Part shown: positions 42,001 to 47,492 of the stretch, piece after piece | Layout of the letters: the number at the start of each line of letters is the position of its first letter | How positions within the stretch are numbered: position 1 is the first letter of the stretch | Source of the DNA: Acanthopleura granulata | Lineage: Eukaryota > Mollusca > Polyplacophora > Chitonida > Chitonidae | Direction of reading: 5' to 3' | NCBI GenBank assembly: GCA_016165875.1 | Contig: JABBOT010000009.1 | Location: forward strand, 14,140,370-14,204,369 | DNA length: 64,000 bases | Translations under genes and position numbers: made by a program | The notes under the pieces: generated by a model | The model's database searches: none | The model's input: only the letters and a program-made list of their open reading frames with translations | Told to the model about the DNA's origin: nothing

Positions 42001-42706
42001 TGGTATGGTAGCCTAAACTGACGAAGTACGACGGCAGAAATGTGACGTGGCCAGAGTTCGTGCCATTCTCCATCCTGAGTGTTGAACCACATAGGACAGA
42101 CTCGTCTATTTCACATATCGTTTTGATGTCAGATCCTTGTGAAAACATGAATCTTACGGAGCCCACCACGTCACTACCACTTTTCTGCAAAATTGTAGGA
42201 ATTCCGACTGTGTCGACTTCCAAACCAGTCACAGGTTCTTCAACAAATATTCGTTCCTCCGCAGTGCCATTAAACTTGAGATTCGCACAATTGGCTGTTA
42301 TGACGTCACTTCCTGTCTTCGTGTATTTGTAACTAAAGCTAAAAGGAAAGGTGTTTCTACTGCTGTTTACGTATAGAACAGTTTGGCCATAGTTATGTGT
42401 CAGCATGCATTCGACATCGTCAGGAGGAAAGAAAAACAGGGTAAGTGTGACATTTTCGTTCACACTGACGTAGGTTTGATTTGACTGTATCACCACCTGG
42501 AGCCCTGAGACACCTATGGACAGAGACAAGACAGACAAACATTCGATCAACAAGACATATGTTTACATACCCCTCTGCATGATGGTTCCTCATTTTTTAC
42601 TGCGAAACACAAAACCAAGTGTGTTTTACGTTTAGTTACCTGCTGTTATCAGAAGAATGGATTTAACAAAATATTGCCGGTATAGCCTGCGTTGCCGAAT
42701 GAACAT
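10777..42706 (-). CDS. Polycystin-1-like membrane protein (PKD1 family), 22-exon gene
   Basis: Multi-exon gene of about 8.76 kb coding sequence and roughly 2,900 residues. Order seen: short N-terminal hydrophobic segment; PKD/Ig-like beta repeats with many N-x-S/T sites; REJ region; helical stretch; GAIN-like region and GPS; TM1; PLAT domain; further TM segments; polycystin loop; channel module ending in S6. Members of this family are 11-TM proteins of cilia and sensory membranes that usually pair with a polycystin-2-type (TRPP) subunit. The length and order resemble PKD1 and PKD1L1 rather than PKD2. I see no LRR, WSC or C-type lectin domain and no C-terminal coiled coil. The model comes from splice sites and phases I traced; every junction except exon 8/9 is in frame with GT-AG borders. 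Orthology within the PKD1 family is not settled. No internal stop or frameshift was found in the traced exons, so the gene looks functional. Confidence 0.93.
12120..12440. repeat. Degenerate GTTGCAACTGCAAC / TGAAATAATTACT repeats in polycystin intron 21
   Basis: TTGAAATAATTACTTCAATA-like and GGTTGCAACTGCAACCCC-like words alternate four to five times; a further piece is at 12908-12990. Several words are near-palindromes. Noncoding. Confidence 0.6.
13299..13473 (-). CDS. Polycystin gene exon 21 (polycystin loop, part 1)
   Basis: Acceptor CTGTCATGTAG, donor ACTG|GTGAGT; phase 0 in, 1 out. It encodes KDFFQWMNETALQALFEENY and ends PPRLRQLRSST. W-x-N-x-T-x-L and the R-x-R-Q-L-R motif are hallmarks of the extracellular (TOP) domain of polycystins. 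Confidence 0.93.
13775..14822 (+). mobile_element. LTR-like repeat, copy 2, in polycystin intron 20
   Basis: Shares with copy 1 the start (ACCAACCCCATCTTTAAAAT), CTCTGTGTAC, AAAGATGTACCC, a TATA box (CTATAAATATGAGG), GTGTTTCGCCAC and the end (CTTTGTTTGATCTTGTGTAAGG). Antisense to the gene. Short open frames inside are not conserved with copy 1. Confidence 0.6.
15228..15469 (-). CDS. Polycystin gene exon 20 (first channel-module TM)
   Basis: Acceptor CTGCATTGCAG, donor AAC|GTGAGT; two bases in, phase 0 out. It encodes YYRRLSVPFTDEAIKRAQK, a transmembrane helix (VTFYTSFLVVIFTIAYVNRD) equivalent to S1 of the channel module, then the start of the extracellular polycystin loop (ALRQNIYNMMV). Confidence 0.93.
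16393..16522 (-). CDS. Polycystin gene exon 19 (end of TM5, acidic loop)
   Basis: Acceptor CTCCTGCTACAG, donor AAAG|GTGAGG; phase 0 in, 1 out. It begins VVVLTAIFAILFRKP, completing the D-P-I-K-V-V hydrophobic segment from exon 18, followed by an acidic linker DDDNAANLDKDELAN. It is too short and methionine-poor to stand out alone; joining to both neighbours in phase supports it. Confidence 0.9.
16977..17691 (-). CDS. Polycystin gene exon 18 (end of PLAT, TM2-TM5)
   Basis: The acceptor TTCTTTCTACCAAG restores a clean PLAT ending (RYTFSCGQWLAVDQQDG). The frame is open further upstream, but that would insert residues into PLAT. Donor AAG|GTAAAT, phase 0. It encodes DSHLWLSVV, TM2 (CCLSLLFLTMIASAMFYGA), TM3 (VSFISILIVTPANLGIVLMF), a short basic cytoplasmic loop, TM4 (LAWGLLALTVAVSAFFLFLY) and the start of TM5 (FILSFFESLIILDPIK). 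The G-x-x-K-S/T-x-x-W before TM5 is usual in this family. Confidence 0.95.
17692..19017 (-). other. Polycystin intron 17
   Basis: 1.3-kb intron splitting PLAT; it holds dispersed repeat copy b. Nothing else recognised. Confidence 0.7.
18430..18770 (+). repeat. Dispersed repeat, copy b, in polycystin intron 17
   Basis: TATGATCGCCACGCTGG, CACCCGCCTAGAG, CATCATGGAAAACTTTTGAC and GGTATACGAGTGTCGGTTTC match copy a in the same order. Confidence 0.65.
19018..19178 (-). CDS. Polycystin gene exon 17 (PLAT domain, core)
   Basis: Acceptor TTTGTTATAG, donor AAGCG|GTAGAA; phase 0 in, 2 out. It encodes EYPRQSVVNYLMT, PLGELMYIRVWHDDSGG and ASWFLHKIVVEDIQ. L-G-x-L-x-x-I-R-V-W-H-D-x-S-G and S-W-F-L are the core PLAT motifs. 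It has no in-frame methionine at its start. Confidence 0.95.
20281..20451 (-). CDS. Polycystin gene exon 16 (PLAT domain, N-terminal part)
   Basis: Acceptor TTGCTTTTTCAG, donor GAA|GTAAAC; 57 codons, phase 0 both ends. It encodes WGITPLLDNDPRDKYMYIVT, the signature entry into the PLAT/LH2 domain of polycystin-1 proteins, then TGMRPGAGTKSRVGVVIAGE. PLAT domains are beta sandwiches on the first cytoplasmic loop that bind lipid or protein partners. Confidence 0.95.
20680..20946 (+). mobile_element. tRNA-derived SINE, full length, in polycystin intron 15
   Basis: Head GAGGCCTCCGTTGCCAAG, B-box GAGTTCAAGCC, tail CAATCAAATATATAAATAAA. Lies antisense to the gene. Confidence 0.85.
21342..21581 (-). 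CDS. Polycystin gene exon 15 (GPS second half, TM1)
   Basis: Acceptor TTACTTGTAG, donor AAG|GTAACG; 80 codons in phase 0. It begins VSKDSSEASTVCICEKPLTE, the second half of the GPS. The canonical C-x-C-N-H-L-T is here C-I-C-E-K-P-L-T, so the histidine is missing. It continues SFVVPVNKIDF, the usual post-GPS strand, then TM1 (GTIISLLVVYALLAVWA) and a charged cytoplasmic start RHKDCGDFLK. Confidence 0.92.
22439..22572 (-). CDS. Polycystin gene exon 14 (GPS motif, first half)
   Basis: Acceptor TTGCTTTGTAG, donor TCG|GTGAGT; two bases in, phase 0 out. It encodes YGFGVGTVGCKSWQGD and TWSSDTCS. Cys, Trp, then W-S-S-D-x-C is the diagnostic first half of the GPCR proteolysis site motif. It starts with a basic run (SRRKR), a possible furin-type site, which is inference only. 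Confidence 0.9.
23081..23561 (-). CDS. Polycystin gene exon 13 (GAIN-like beta region)
   Basis: Acceptor CTGTTGCTAG, donor CTAG|GTATTG; phase 0 in, 1 out; about 160 residues. It encodes TTVFQENPFVWDEDG, then VTSPALVIGFS and repeated beta strands such as TVTLTTVTPRF and AIILFLTSS, ending VYIGLRPYDL. V-x-S-x-x-L-x-x-x-F strands before a GPS are usual for polycystin-1 GAIN regions. Confidence 0.88.
23850..24074 (-). CDS. Polycystin gene exon 12 (start of GAIN-like region)
   Basis: Acceptor TTGGGATTGCAG, donor AGG|GTAAGC; 75 codons, phase 0 both ends. It encodes TVTGSLQDAIDKAMKAASK, then beta strands YSVISVTAEKFRLRSF and RLRVDIKD, and ends ENPAFDFR. This is the change from helices to the beta sandwich expected at the start of a GAIN fold. 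Confidence 0.87.
24700..25270. repeat. Degenerate tandem TTTACTTCCGCCAAGGAGGTTATG-type repeats in polycystin intron 11
   Basis: A loosely repeated unit of about 40-55 bp with a CTTCGCCAAAG or CCGCCAAG core and GGTTATGG, followed by ATGAAATTTTGAGCACATG near 25313. A related word (TGCGGATCCGAATCCGG) is at 27216-27235. This resembles a widespread invertebrate dispersed repeat. Short open frames here are by-products. Confidence 0.6.
25556..25803 (-). CDS. Polycystin gene exon 11 (helical pre-GAIN region)
   Basis: Acceptor TTGTGTTCCAG, donor CTG|GTAACT; two bases in, phase 0 out. It encodes LLSAVDKMVRAALPAVPVLP, a mostly charged middle, and KQQYEAKRKAKL at the end. Helical and basic near its end. 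No catalytic or binding motif recognised; membership rests on splice phase and position. Confidence 0.85.
25968..26180 (-). mobile_element. SINE-like, diverged, in polycystin intron 10
   Basis: ATTTATTATTGATTGAG tail, CCTTACTCAAGAATT and GGCTTACGGACATTTGCCAG words match the family in reverse. The head part is poorly conserved. Confidence 0.45.
27085..27245 (+). repeat. Dispersed repeat fragment in polycystin intron 10
   Basis: Contains GTGTCCGTCTGTACCTCTG, GGTTGGGTGTAATCTAAGGG and GTGCGGATCCGAATCCGG, words shared in style with the repeat at 24.7-25.4 kb. Confidence 0.45.
27440..27536 (-). CDS. Polycystin gene exon 10 (helical pre-GAIN region)
   Basis: Acceptor TTTTCTTTTCCAG, donor TCTT|GTAAGT; 97 nt, phase 0 in and 1 out. 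It encodes EMAVEALNQITDPLQS and VRVNEVLS, amphipathic helices continuing exons 9 and 11. Both splice sites are close to consensus. Confidence 0.87.
28312..28449 (-). CDS. Polycystin gene exon 9 (helical pre-GAIN region)
   Basis: Textbook acceptor TTTTCTTATTGCAG and donor CTG|GTAAGT; 46 codons in phase 0. It encodes EIESYVIAMTHVMNK and ends RNLVSEAAL. The frame also stays open about 90 nt upstream through the acceptor tract, so a longer form starting near 28539 is possible. Confidence 0.82.
29424..29609 (-). CDS. Polycystin gene exon 8 (donor unresolved)
   Basis: The acceptor CTTTTCGTCAG is strong and phase 0 continues exon 7 as ILPADNSTLPEDPEDW. The frame then runs to a stop at the low-coordinate end (29424), so the donor must lie inside. 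A GAG|GTACAC site would leave phase 1; a GTAACT beyond the visible frame leaves phase 2. Neither fits the clean phase-0 acceptor of exon 9. A weaker acceptor upstream of exon 9 (near 28541) would rescue the GTACAC donor. The exon is likely, but its end and the next junction are not settled. Confidence 0.6.
   Translation of the reverse strand: MLPADNSTLPEDPEDWLRAQPFDVPQGNQRGTPWTELWNDLLTPKETMLQGKLTKARLNKL
30265..30345 (-). repeat. Dispersed repeat, partial copy d
   Basis: CAAACCACCAAAGAA and TAAAGCAGTTGA match copy c at 63615-63665 in the same orientation. Confidence 0.4.
30767..30928 (-). CDS. Polycystin gene exon 7 (helical segment after REJ)
   Basis: Acceptor TTTTTCGCAAG, donor CTG|GTGGGT; 54 codons, phase 0 at both ends. 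It begins VSPPIAKD and becomes helical (LEDVSTDIAQSVKEGD ... VVNTL), matching the helix-rich stretch between REJ and GAIN in polycystin-1 proteins, where an E/D-G-D-turn motif is common. Confidence 0.85.
31574..31845 (-). mobile_element. tRNA-derived SINE, full length, in polycystin intron 6
   Basis: Tail TTTATTTCTTTATTTAC, then GTACTCAATAATATTTCACT, body CCAGCATTGTGGTGGGAGG, and reversed head GAGCCACGGAGGCC. Same orientation as the gene. Confidence 0.88.
32199..32323 (-). CDS. Polycystin gene exon 6 (REJ region)
   Basis: Acceptor AATCTGGCAG, donor CAA|GTACCG; two bases in, phase 0 out. It encodes SPPMVLSVGNED, then a beta strand VEVKARIFDPYNG and KLVVQV across the junction, the typical last strand of an REJ/FN3-like module. 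It was found by eye as an open, splice-flanked segment starting without a methionine. Confidence 0.87.
32528..32791 (+). mobile_element. tRNA-derived SINE, full-length reference copy in polycystin intron 5
   Basis: Pol III A-box in TGGCTCAGTCGGTTGGC and B-box in GGTTCGAGTTCAAGTCC, a body with GGTCGTGGGTTTTCCCCCGG, and a tail AACACTAATGAAACAAACAA then ATAAATA. A tRNA-like head with an A-rich tetranucleotide tail defines the family. It resembles the V-SINE/RUDI-type SINEs described in molluscs, an assignment made from memory. Confidence 0.88.
33448..33600 (-). CDS. Polycystin gene exon 5 (REJ region)
   Basis: Acceptor TTGACAG, donor GGGG|GTAAGT; two bases in, phase 1 out. It encodes VAALDKFQVSCPDWVDEG then LMYQYVVV and SLLYFG. 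This matches the REJ pattern A-L-x-x-F-x-x-x-C-x-x-W-x-D followed by a Y-x-Y strand. Confidence 0.9.
33915..33992 (-). mobile_element. SINE fragment, diverged
   Basis: ATACTCAAGAATTCCTAAC and GGGTGGAGGAAATCGG match the reversed 3' part of the family. It abuts a tandem repeat. Confidence 0.4.
34008..34300. repeat. Three tandem copies of a 92-96 bp unit in polycystin intron 4
   Basis: Each copy carries a TTCCTCCATTCTG-like word, CACATCGGTGGAGG and GAACATTAAACT. Copies start near 34008, 34100 and 34196. Noncoding. Confidence 0.8.
34576..34785 (-). CDS. Polycystin gene exon 4 (REJ region)
   Basis: Acceptor CGACCTCAG, donor ACAG|GTATGT; enters with two bases, leaves in phase 1. It contains YVYRLQLYVFG and ends PPYRGMCQITPETG. 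The G-x-C-x-I-x-P-x-x-G motif is highly characteristic of REJ/polycystin-1 proteins and continues directly into exon 5. Confidence 0.9.
35385..35536 (+). mobile_element. SINE, truncated, with duplicated 3' block (polycystin intron 3)
   Basis: The ending AAATATTCTTGAGTACAGCG occurs twice in a row before the AAATAAATAAAT tail, showing a local duplication of the 3' end. 5' head missing. Confidence 0.8.
35910..36137 (-). mobile_element. tRNA-derived SINE, full length, in polycystin intron 3
   Basis: GACTGGTGTTTTACGCCG tail junction to reversed head GACTGAGCCACGGAGGCC, with all body blocks. Confidence 0.87.
36241..36422 (-). CDS. Polycystin gene exon 3 (REJ region)
   Basis: Acceptor TATGTTAAG and donor ACCG|GTGAGT; enters with one base and leaves in phase 1. 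It encodes CKVNCLLKK, then LNSKCVDC and YHWRLYR. Paired C-x-x-x-C and C-x-x-C followed by an aromatic W-x-L strand is the REJ-domain style seen in polycystin-1 and sea-urchin sperm receptor for egg jelly. The joined codon across exon 2/3 gives LELRCKVNC. Confidence 0.88.
36759..36766 (+). promoter_or_regulatory. Perfect CRE palindrome TGACGTCA
   Basis: TGACGTCA lies 14 nt upstream of the ATG at 36781. CREB/ATF factors bind this octamer and it is enriched at core promoters. Functional use here is inference. Confidence 0.4.
36781..36978 (+). CDS. Candidate small exon nested in polycystin intron 2 (PYQFEP protein fragment)
   Basis: ATG at 36781 opens about 66 codons to a possible CCG|GTATAT donor; the frame stays open to 37054. 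The peptide begins MADLGYVIWEFVSHIIFEMD and contains ILPYQFEP, resembling the P-Y-x-F-E-P word near the start of P2X7-like C-terminal zinc domains found in many invertebrate genes. The Cys-rich remainder of that domain is not seen. A perfect CRE lies just upstream. Only a weak family match; it may be a relic or a small alternative exon. Confidence 0.35.
37570..37632. repeat. 31-bp direct duplication in polycystin intron 2
   Basis: TAAACATATCAAACTACTTA and TAAACATATCAAGCTACTTA occur back to back. AT-rich; no function evident. Confidence 0.7.
39279..42513 (-). CDS. Polycystin gene exon 2: PKD/Ig-like repeats and start of REJ region
   Basis: One 3,235-nt exon (about 1,078 residues) between a strong acceptor (pyrimidine tract, CCATAG) and an AAG|GTAATG donor. 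It encodes extracellular beta-sandwich repeats. PKD-type signatures are visible near protein residues 434-489 (VDFGDKSG ... SHTYSDSGVF), 636-689 (FTWMYDDGHT), 724-779 (IYFGDGTVE) and 819-869 (IEYSDN ... QHTYTNFG). Earlier residues form more divergent Ig-like repeats. From about residue 890 the sequence turns REJ-like, with LEYFWNI, then VSYDPG and FSWTCGK. Glycosylation sequons are frequent. The very large single exon contrasts with the 97-756-nt exons of most of the rest of the gene. Long open frames on the opposite strand here are shadows. Confidence 0.93.
42640..42706 (-). CDS. Polycystin gene exon 1 (proximal N-terminal/signal exon)
   Basis: ATG at 42706-42704 opens 22 codons plus one base, ending at a CAG|GTAACT donor. 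The peptide starts MFIRQRRLYRQ and continues with a short hydrophobic stretch (SILLITAG) that can act as a signal peptide or anchor. Phase 1 fits exon 2, giving G-V-S-G-L-Q at the junction. Intron 1 in this model is only about 126 bases. The hydrophobic core is short and contains a lysine, so the upstream exon at 50240..50306 is a serious rival for the start. Confidence 0.55.
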
Positions 42707-42749
42707 TCACATAACAGGAACTCAAATAATACAATGAGTCTGAGAAAGT

Positions 42750-42920
42750 AATTCGCAAAGAAGAGAATTTGCTTAATAAATAAGGCAGGTTAAAGATAAA
42801 AAAAATTTTCGTAACAATTTGGTAACATTTTACAGAGTATGGTAATGCAAAGAGCACTATTACAGACATTACCGCTTGCACACTTGAAACTGGGGCTCAA
42901 AAAATTGCTCAGCGAGCTGC
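42750..42920 (-). repeat. About 170-bp duplicated segment upstream of polycystin exon 1
   Basis: Homologous, in the same orientation, to 49013..49187. Both copies read MS-x-I-x-L-F and YSV-x-CY-x-IV in one frame. It lies 45 nt upstream of the proximal start. Confidence 0.6.
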
Positions 42921-43909
42921 CATAGCTACTTCACAATGACGCAAGGGCATCCCCGATATGCAGTTGAAGTTGTTATATAACCGGTTTACGCGTACAATAG
43001 GTCAACAACAAATAATATTGATTAATCCGCCGTGCCTTTTTAGCACAATAATTTATACGCTAATATCTCTTGCCGTCAGATCTACAAAAATTTTGGTTTA
43101 AAATAAGTTTTGTCCTACGAACTATGGCGTGAGTATATAATTGATATTTTGTCGGACGTTTATTAAAGTAAACTGATAAACAGGTGTAAGTTTCGATCTG
43201 CTGACACCTAACACATGGCACGTTAAAACGAACCGATAACGTGTACACCACTTACATATTTTTGACAGCATTGAGTTTTCATGGGAAGCATATACCATAT
43301 ACCACTCAAGCATAATTATTATAGTTAGAAAAATATCTATTATGTAGATTTGCAAAATGTCAATAAAAAAACTTGCCTTTTACCTGGTTTAATCATGTTC
43401 TCCATAACTCGTGTTACCAAACATAGAGTGATCAAAGATAGGAACTGAACTCTTGAAAGCTACATGTAGTATCTGCTGGATTGTTAATTGTGCGAGTTGG
43501 CGCTGTAGTATGGGGAACGACGATCTACAATCCATTAACTATTATGGTGAATATGCAGTTCCAATGGCCATAGAACTTTCTTCGATTTACATAAATATGA
43601 TTCCCAGAACCAACATGATACTTAACAATATGTTGGAATCTCCAGCTTGATATCCAATGCGCACAAATGATTTTGGCTCACGTTATCATATTTTTATTAT
43701 ATTGGGAATTCCCTCAACAAAACGCCCTGAAGTAGCGAAATCTACTTTCGACCTTATTTCTGTATTTTGATTAAACATAAGGTATGAATCACACAACTCC
43801 AACTTTCACACATATGTTGCATAGTAATTGTACTTCAGATTCAACTAGATTTTTAATCTTTTTTAATCAACTCCGCCAGAATTTAAAGAAGATAAAAAAG
43901 AGGGGAATA
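42921..43909. other. Upstream flank of the proximal polycystin start
   Basis: AT-rich; a TATA-like word at 42973. An open frame at 43453-43650 has no recognisable domain or splice context. Confidence 0.5.
42973..42980 (-). promoter_or_regulatory. TATA-like octamer upstream of proximal start
   Basis: TTATATAA about 270 nt upstream of the ATG at 42706. Candidate only; this AT-rich DNA gives many such words. Confidence 0.2.
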
Positions 43910-46085
43910 AATCTTAGTTGTTTACCCTTCCGCTCCTCTCGACCCTGCCAATACAGGTGAGCGGTCCACGTAAACCAGCACTGTGTGATTCATTAACAGC
44001 TAACAAATGGCAACAAGCTAAACATTTGGAATGCAGAAGCCTGAAAAGAAGCAATGGCATGCGCAAGATACCAGGAAGCAAAACAGGCGACAAAGAACTT
44101 CAGGTTCTTTACCTGAATGTGAATGGCCTACACTCGAATCTGACAGACACTGGATTTTATGAGTTTATGAATAGTACTAGCAGAGACTAAAAACATTGGT
44201 GAGAACTGCCGTTATTTCCTGGCTGTAAAGCTTTTGTTAAAAACAGGCATGGATTAACGGAAATTGCTCCTGATGGTATAGCTATTGCCATTAGAACGGA
44301 TTTAGCACGACAAGCAACGATAGATATGAACGAATGAAATGATGAATTGTGGTTCAACTTGAAGATTTTTTATCGGCATATATGTATTCGTGTAGTCTGG
44401 TGACCTCCCCGTGAAATCGAAATACTCATCGAGTCATATGATTCAACTGAAAGCAAGCTTGCCAGGAGACTTGTTCAAACCAAAAATATCTATCTGATAG
44501 GAGATTTTAATAGCCTAACCAACGAAAATGCTGAATTCTGTGTTGTAGACGCTTGTGCTCTTTATGGAATTAATACGGATTCCTAGGTTATTGATTACAT
44601 GAACCAACCCCTATCAGTTCCAGAGATGGGAGTCCCATTTCAGCGAAGTAAAGCTGATAGCTATGGCAACAGAATCCTAAAATTGTGTACGTTTAATAAC
44701 ATTTTCATATGCAATGATCCGTTATTGGAAATGCCACTGCCAAGTTTGGTACAGCAGTATCTATCTTTTACCAGGAATGTATAGATAAAAAGGCTGAATA
44801 TAACGTTGCTAATAGAAACCAAAGAATCCAGGAAAATAAACACTATTTACAACAAACAGACAAACCACAAGGACAAAACACAGAAAGACACAGGCATGCT
44901 CAGAAAAAGTAACCTCAAAGCATTTTGGAATTACATTAGCAAATTCAATACGAAATGTGAAGACACAGCGATGCACCCACAGGTGAGGCAAGTTTGTTTG
45001 GGCAGGGAAGTTACTAAGCAGTGAGGTAAACACTGTTCCTCTGAATGAGAAGATTACCGTGGGTAGTTAGAAAGCATAGTAAAACAATAAAACCTCAGGT
45101 GTTCACAATATACATGTAGTGAATAAATACATTAAGGAAATATTCCCACTCATAAAAGATATTTACCTGATTTTTTAAATATGATCTTTGATATCCATGT
45201 GTACCTAAAGATTGTTGTACGTACAAATAAAGCCTACTTTCAAGAATAAGAGGACGCTGCCAATTACCCCTCAATCACTCTTCCGTACAGAATGGACAAA
45301 GCCTTTAAAGCTATCTTAAAACACGACTCTCGGTGTATCTTGAAAACTTAACAAATACTGTCCAAGAGGAAAATTTTTTGATGCATTTTTTTACAATATC
45401 ATTAAATCATGTGTAGAAGTTATTAACCACATGTCAGACAATCTCCATTGCAACAGTGGTGTTAGACAAGGCGAAAATCTTTCACCATTGTTATTTTCTA
45501 CATTTAAAATAGTTTGGAAGCCTATCTAGACACCAAAATGTCTACACAAATGATATGTATAAGAAAATATTCACCCTGTTATATGACGACGTAACTTGTT
45601 AATGACAACCTCAGGAGATGAATTATATAAATGGTCAAGAAGAATGTTGCTGATATTGGATTTAAATCAATGTTCAAAAATCCAAAGTTGTTATCGTTGG
45701 AAACAGAAAAAACCGAAATGAGGAATTTGTACGTCGTCGTCAACAGCTGAAGGTAGTTGACCATTTTAAGTATCGTGGGTTCGAATAGGAAATTTAGTTA
45801 TGCAAAAATTTAGTTAAAAATGTTGAACAAGCAACAAAGATAATGTATAGATTGCTACAAAAAAATCAGTAACCTGAATCTCAACGATCTCTCTGTATGG
45901 AGATCTCAGAATATCGCCTGTAAATTAGAATTTTTTGACCAGACCGTTATATCTATCCTCTTGTAGGGTTCTAAAATGTGGGGATTGAGCAATGTAAAAG
46001 CAATTGTGAGCCGTGTGAGCTCAACTTTCTTAAACAAATCCACAAGATGAGGAAATCAACCCGATCAGGCCGGGTATACGGAAAA
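43910..46085 (+). mobile_element. Decayed non-LTR retrotransposon (LINE) with endonuclease and reverse transcriptase
   Basis: Broken frames hold ordered LINE motifs: ELQVLYLNVNGLHSNLTDTG (start of the APE-type endonuclease), APDGIAIAIRTD, a G-D-F-N word (IGDFNSLTNEN), then reverse-transcriptase words PYRMDKAFKAILKH and GVRQGENLSPLLFS, a damaged catalytic box (LLYDDV where LLYADD is expected), and the C-terminal GSKMWG ... HKMRKSTRSGRVYGKFG. Many stops and frameshifts: a dead copy. Order and motifs suggest a CR1/Jockey-like class; family not fixed. The 3' end runs directly into a minisatellite. Confidence 0.8.
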
Positions 46086-46515
46086 TTTGGAAGACCACCT
46101 ATCTTTGTATGGAGAACTCCAAACACCAGCCTGTCTCTATATGGAGAACTCAGAAGACCACCTATCTTTGTATGGAGAACCCCAAACACCAGCCTGTCTC
46201 TATATGGAGAACTTAGAAGACCACCTATCTTTGTATGGAGAACTCAGAAGACCACCTATCTCTGTATGGAGAACTCAGAAGACCAAATATCTCTGTATGG
46301 AGAACCCGCCAAACCACCAATCTCTGTATGGTGAACTTGGAAGATCAATTCTCTTTGTATGGAGAACTTGGAAGACCACCTATCTCTGTTTATGGAAAAT
46401 CCCGAAGAAAACCTATCTCTTTTTGGAGATCACAGGATATCACCTTTCTCTGCATGGGGAAATCGGGAATACCAAGTATCTCAGTATGGAAAACTCGGAA
46501 GACCACCTATCTCTG
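46075..46515 (+). repeat. 31-bp minisatellite built from LINE coding sequence
   Basis: About 14 units resembling GAAGACCACCTATCTTTGTA plus TGGAGAACTCA. The unit encodes Y-G-E-L-R-R-P-P-I-S in one frame, the same word that ends the LINE reverse transcriptase just upstream (VYGKFGRPPIF). Because 31 is not a multiple of three, successive units read in rotating frames and all three frames stay open over long stretches, with a 31-residue period. The long open frames here are therefore repeat artefacts. Confidence 0.9.
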
Positions 46516-46680
46516 TGAAAATCCAGTGTAATTTGTTAATCCTCACAATATACTGTAAATAATAATGCTAGTCACACAGTACATTTTGCCTCTGAAAATA
46601 TAAAATAAACTTTTCTTGGTTAGCAAATGTTAAAAACTTTTAAAGGAAATTGTTGTGTCCAATGTGTTTAGAACAGCAAC

Positions 46681-46693
46681 GTTGCTTAGCAAC
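46681..46693. promoter_or_regulatory. RFX X-box-like palindrome
   Basis: GTTGCTTAGCAAC fits the X-box arrangement GTTGCY, one spacer base, RGCAAC. RFX factors use it to drive ciliary genes, and polycystins are ciliary proteins. It sits about 4 kb upstream of the proximal polycystin start and inside the intron if the distal exon is used. The distance makes the link inference. Confidence 0.35.
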
Positions 46694-47253
46694 CTGGTTT
46701 GTTGCTGCAGCTAAGCGAAGACTAACCGATCATTATTTATAACGCTGATGTGCAGAATCAAATATTTCAAGCAAGAGTAACTTTTGACGCACTATGAAAA
46801 TTAAGTTTACATGTGAAAAGTACCTAAGCCTTTTACCAGACTTATGTAGGAAAAGTATGTAATCATCGTTTACCGACAGAAGCTGTCAGAGGTACCCAGG
46901 TACCAAGGTCTGAAAAAACATGCTGCTTTTGTCGGATGACTGTTGGTAATGACTATCACCTCATATTGGATTTGATTAAAGTATGCAAACGTCCGTCAGA
47001 AACTCATCCCGGAGTATTTTACGAAACCTGTATATAGACACCAAGTTCACCAGCAAAACATGGCGCAATTGTAAAAAGTAAACAGACAATGTTTAAATTT
47101 ATACATTGATTATCTGTAATACATGTATATCAGTATCTCTGTACAAGTTTTGGAGGTACACCCTATTATTCTATTCTATTCTTAAACACAAGAGTACAAT
47201 TCGTCTGTTTTTTTGTTCCGATACTAATGAGTAAATATATGGTCAAATTTTAC

Positions 47254-47492
47254 AGGGACTCCGTGGCCAAGGGAGTTAGCGGACTACTGCAGAGTAATGA
47301 CCTTCGTGCTACTCACCAATCTGATCGCTCAAGTCCAGCTCACGTAGGATTTATCCCCGGTTGTGAGTGGGAAAGCCCGCCAGCAAACCTGCGAATGGTC
47401 GCCGGTTTTCCCCTACCATAATGTTGGCCCCTGTCGTATATGTGAAATTTTCTTCAGAAGGGCATAAACACCAATGAAATCAATAAATCAAA
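47254..47492 (+). mobile_element. tRNA-derived SINE, full length, diverged
   Basis: Head GGGACTCCGTGGCCAAGGG, B-box GCTCAAGTCC, ending CACCAATGAAATCAATAAAT. Confidence 0.8.

Noticed and set aside
39351..42332. Plus-strand and alternative minus-frame open segments of 60-118 codons.
   Set aside because: All are shadows of the long polycystin exon 2, whose frame has clear PKD/REJ motifs.
46087..46562. Overlapping long open frames (up to 143 codons) on the plus strand.
   Set aside because: They are the 31-bp minisatellite read in rotating frames; no start context, splice sites or domain.
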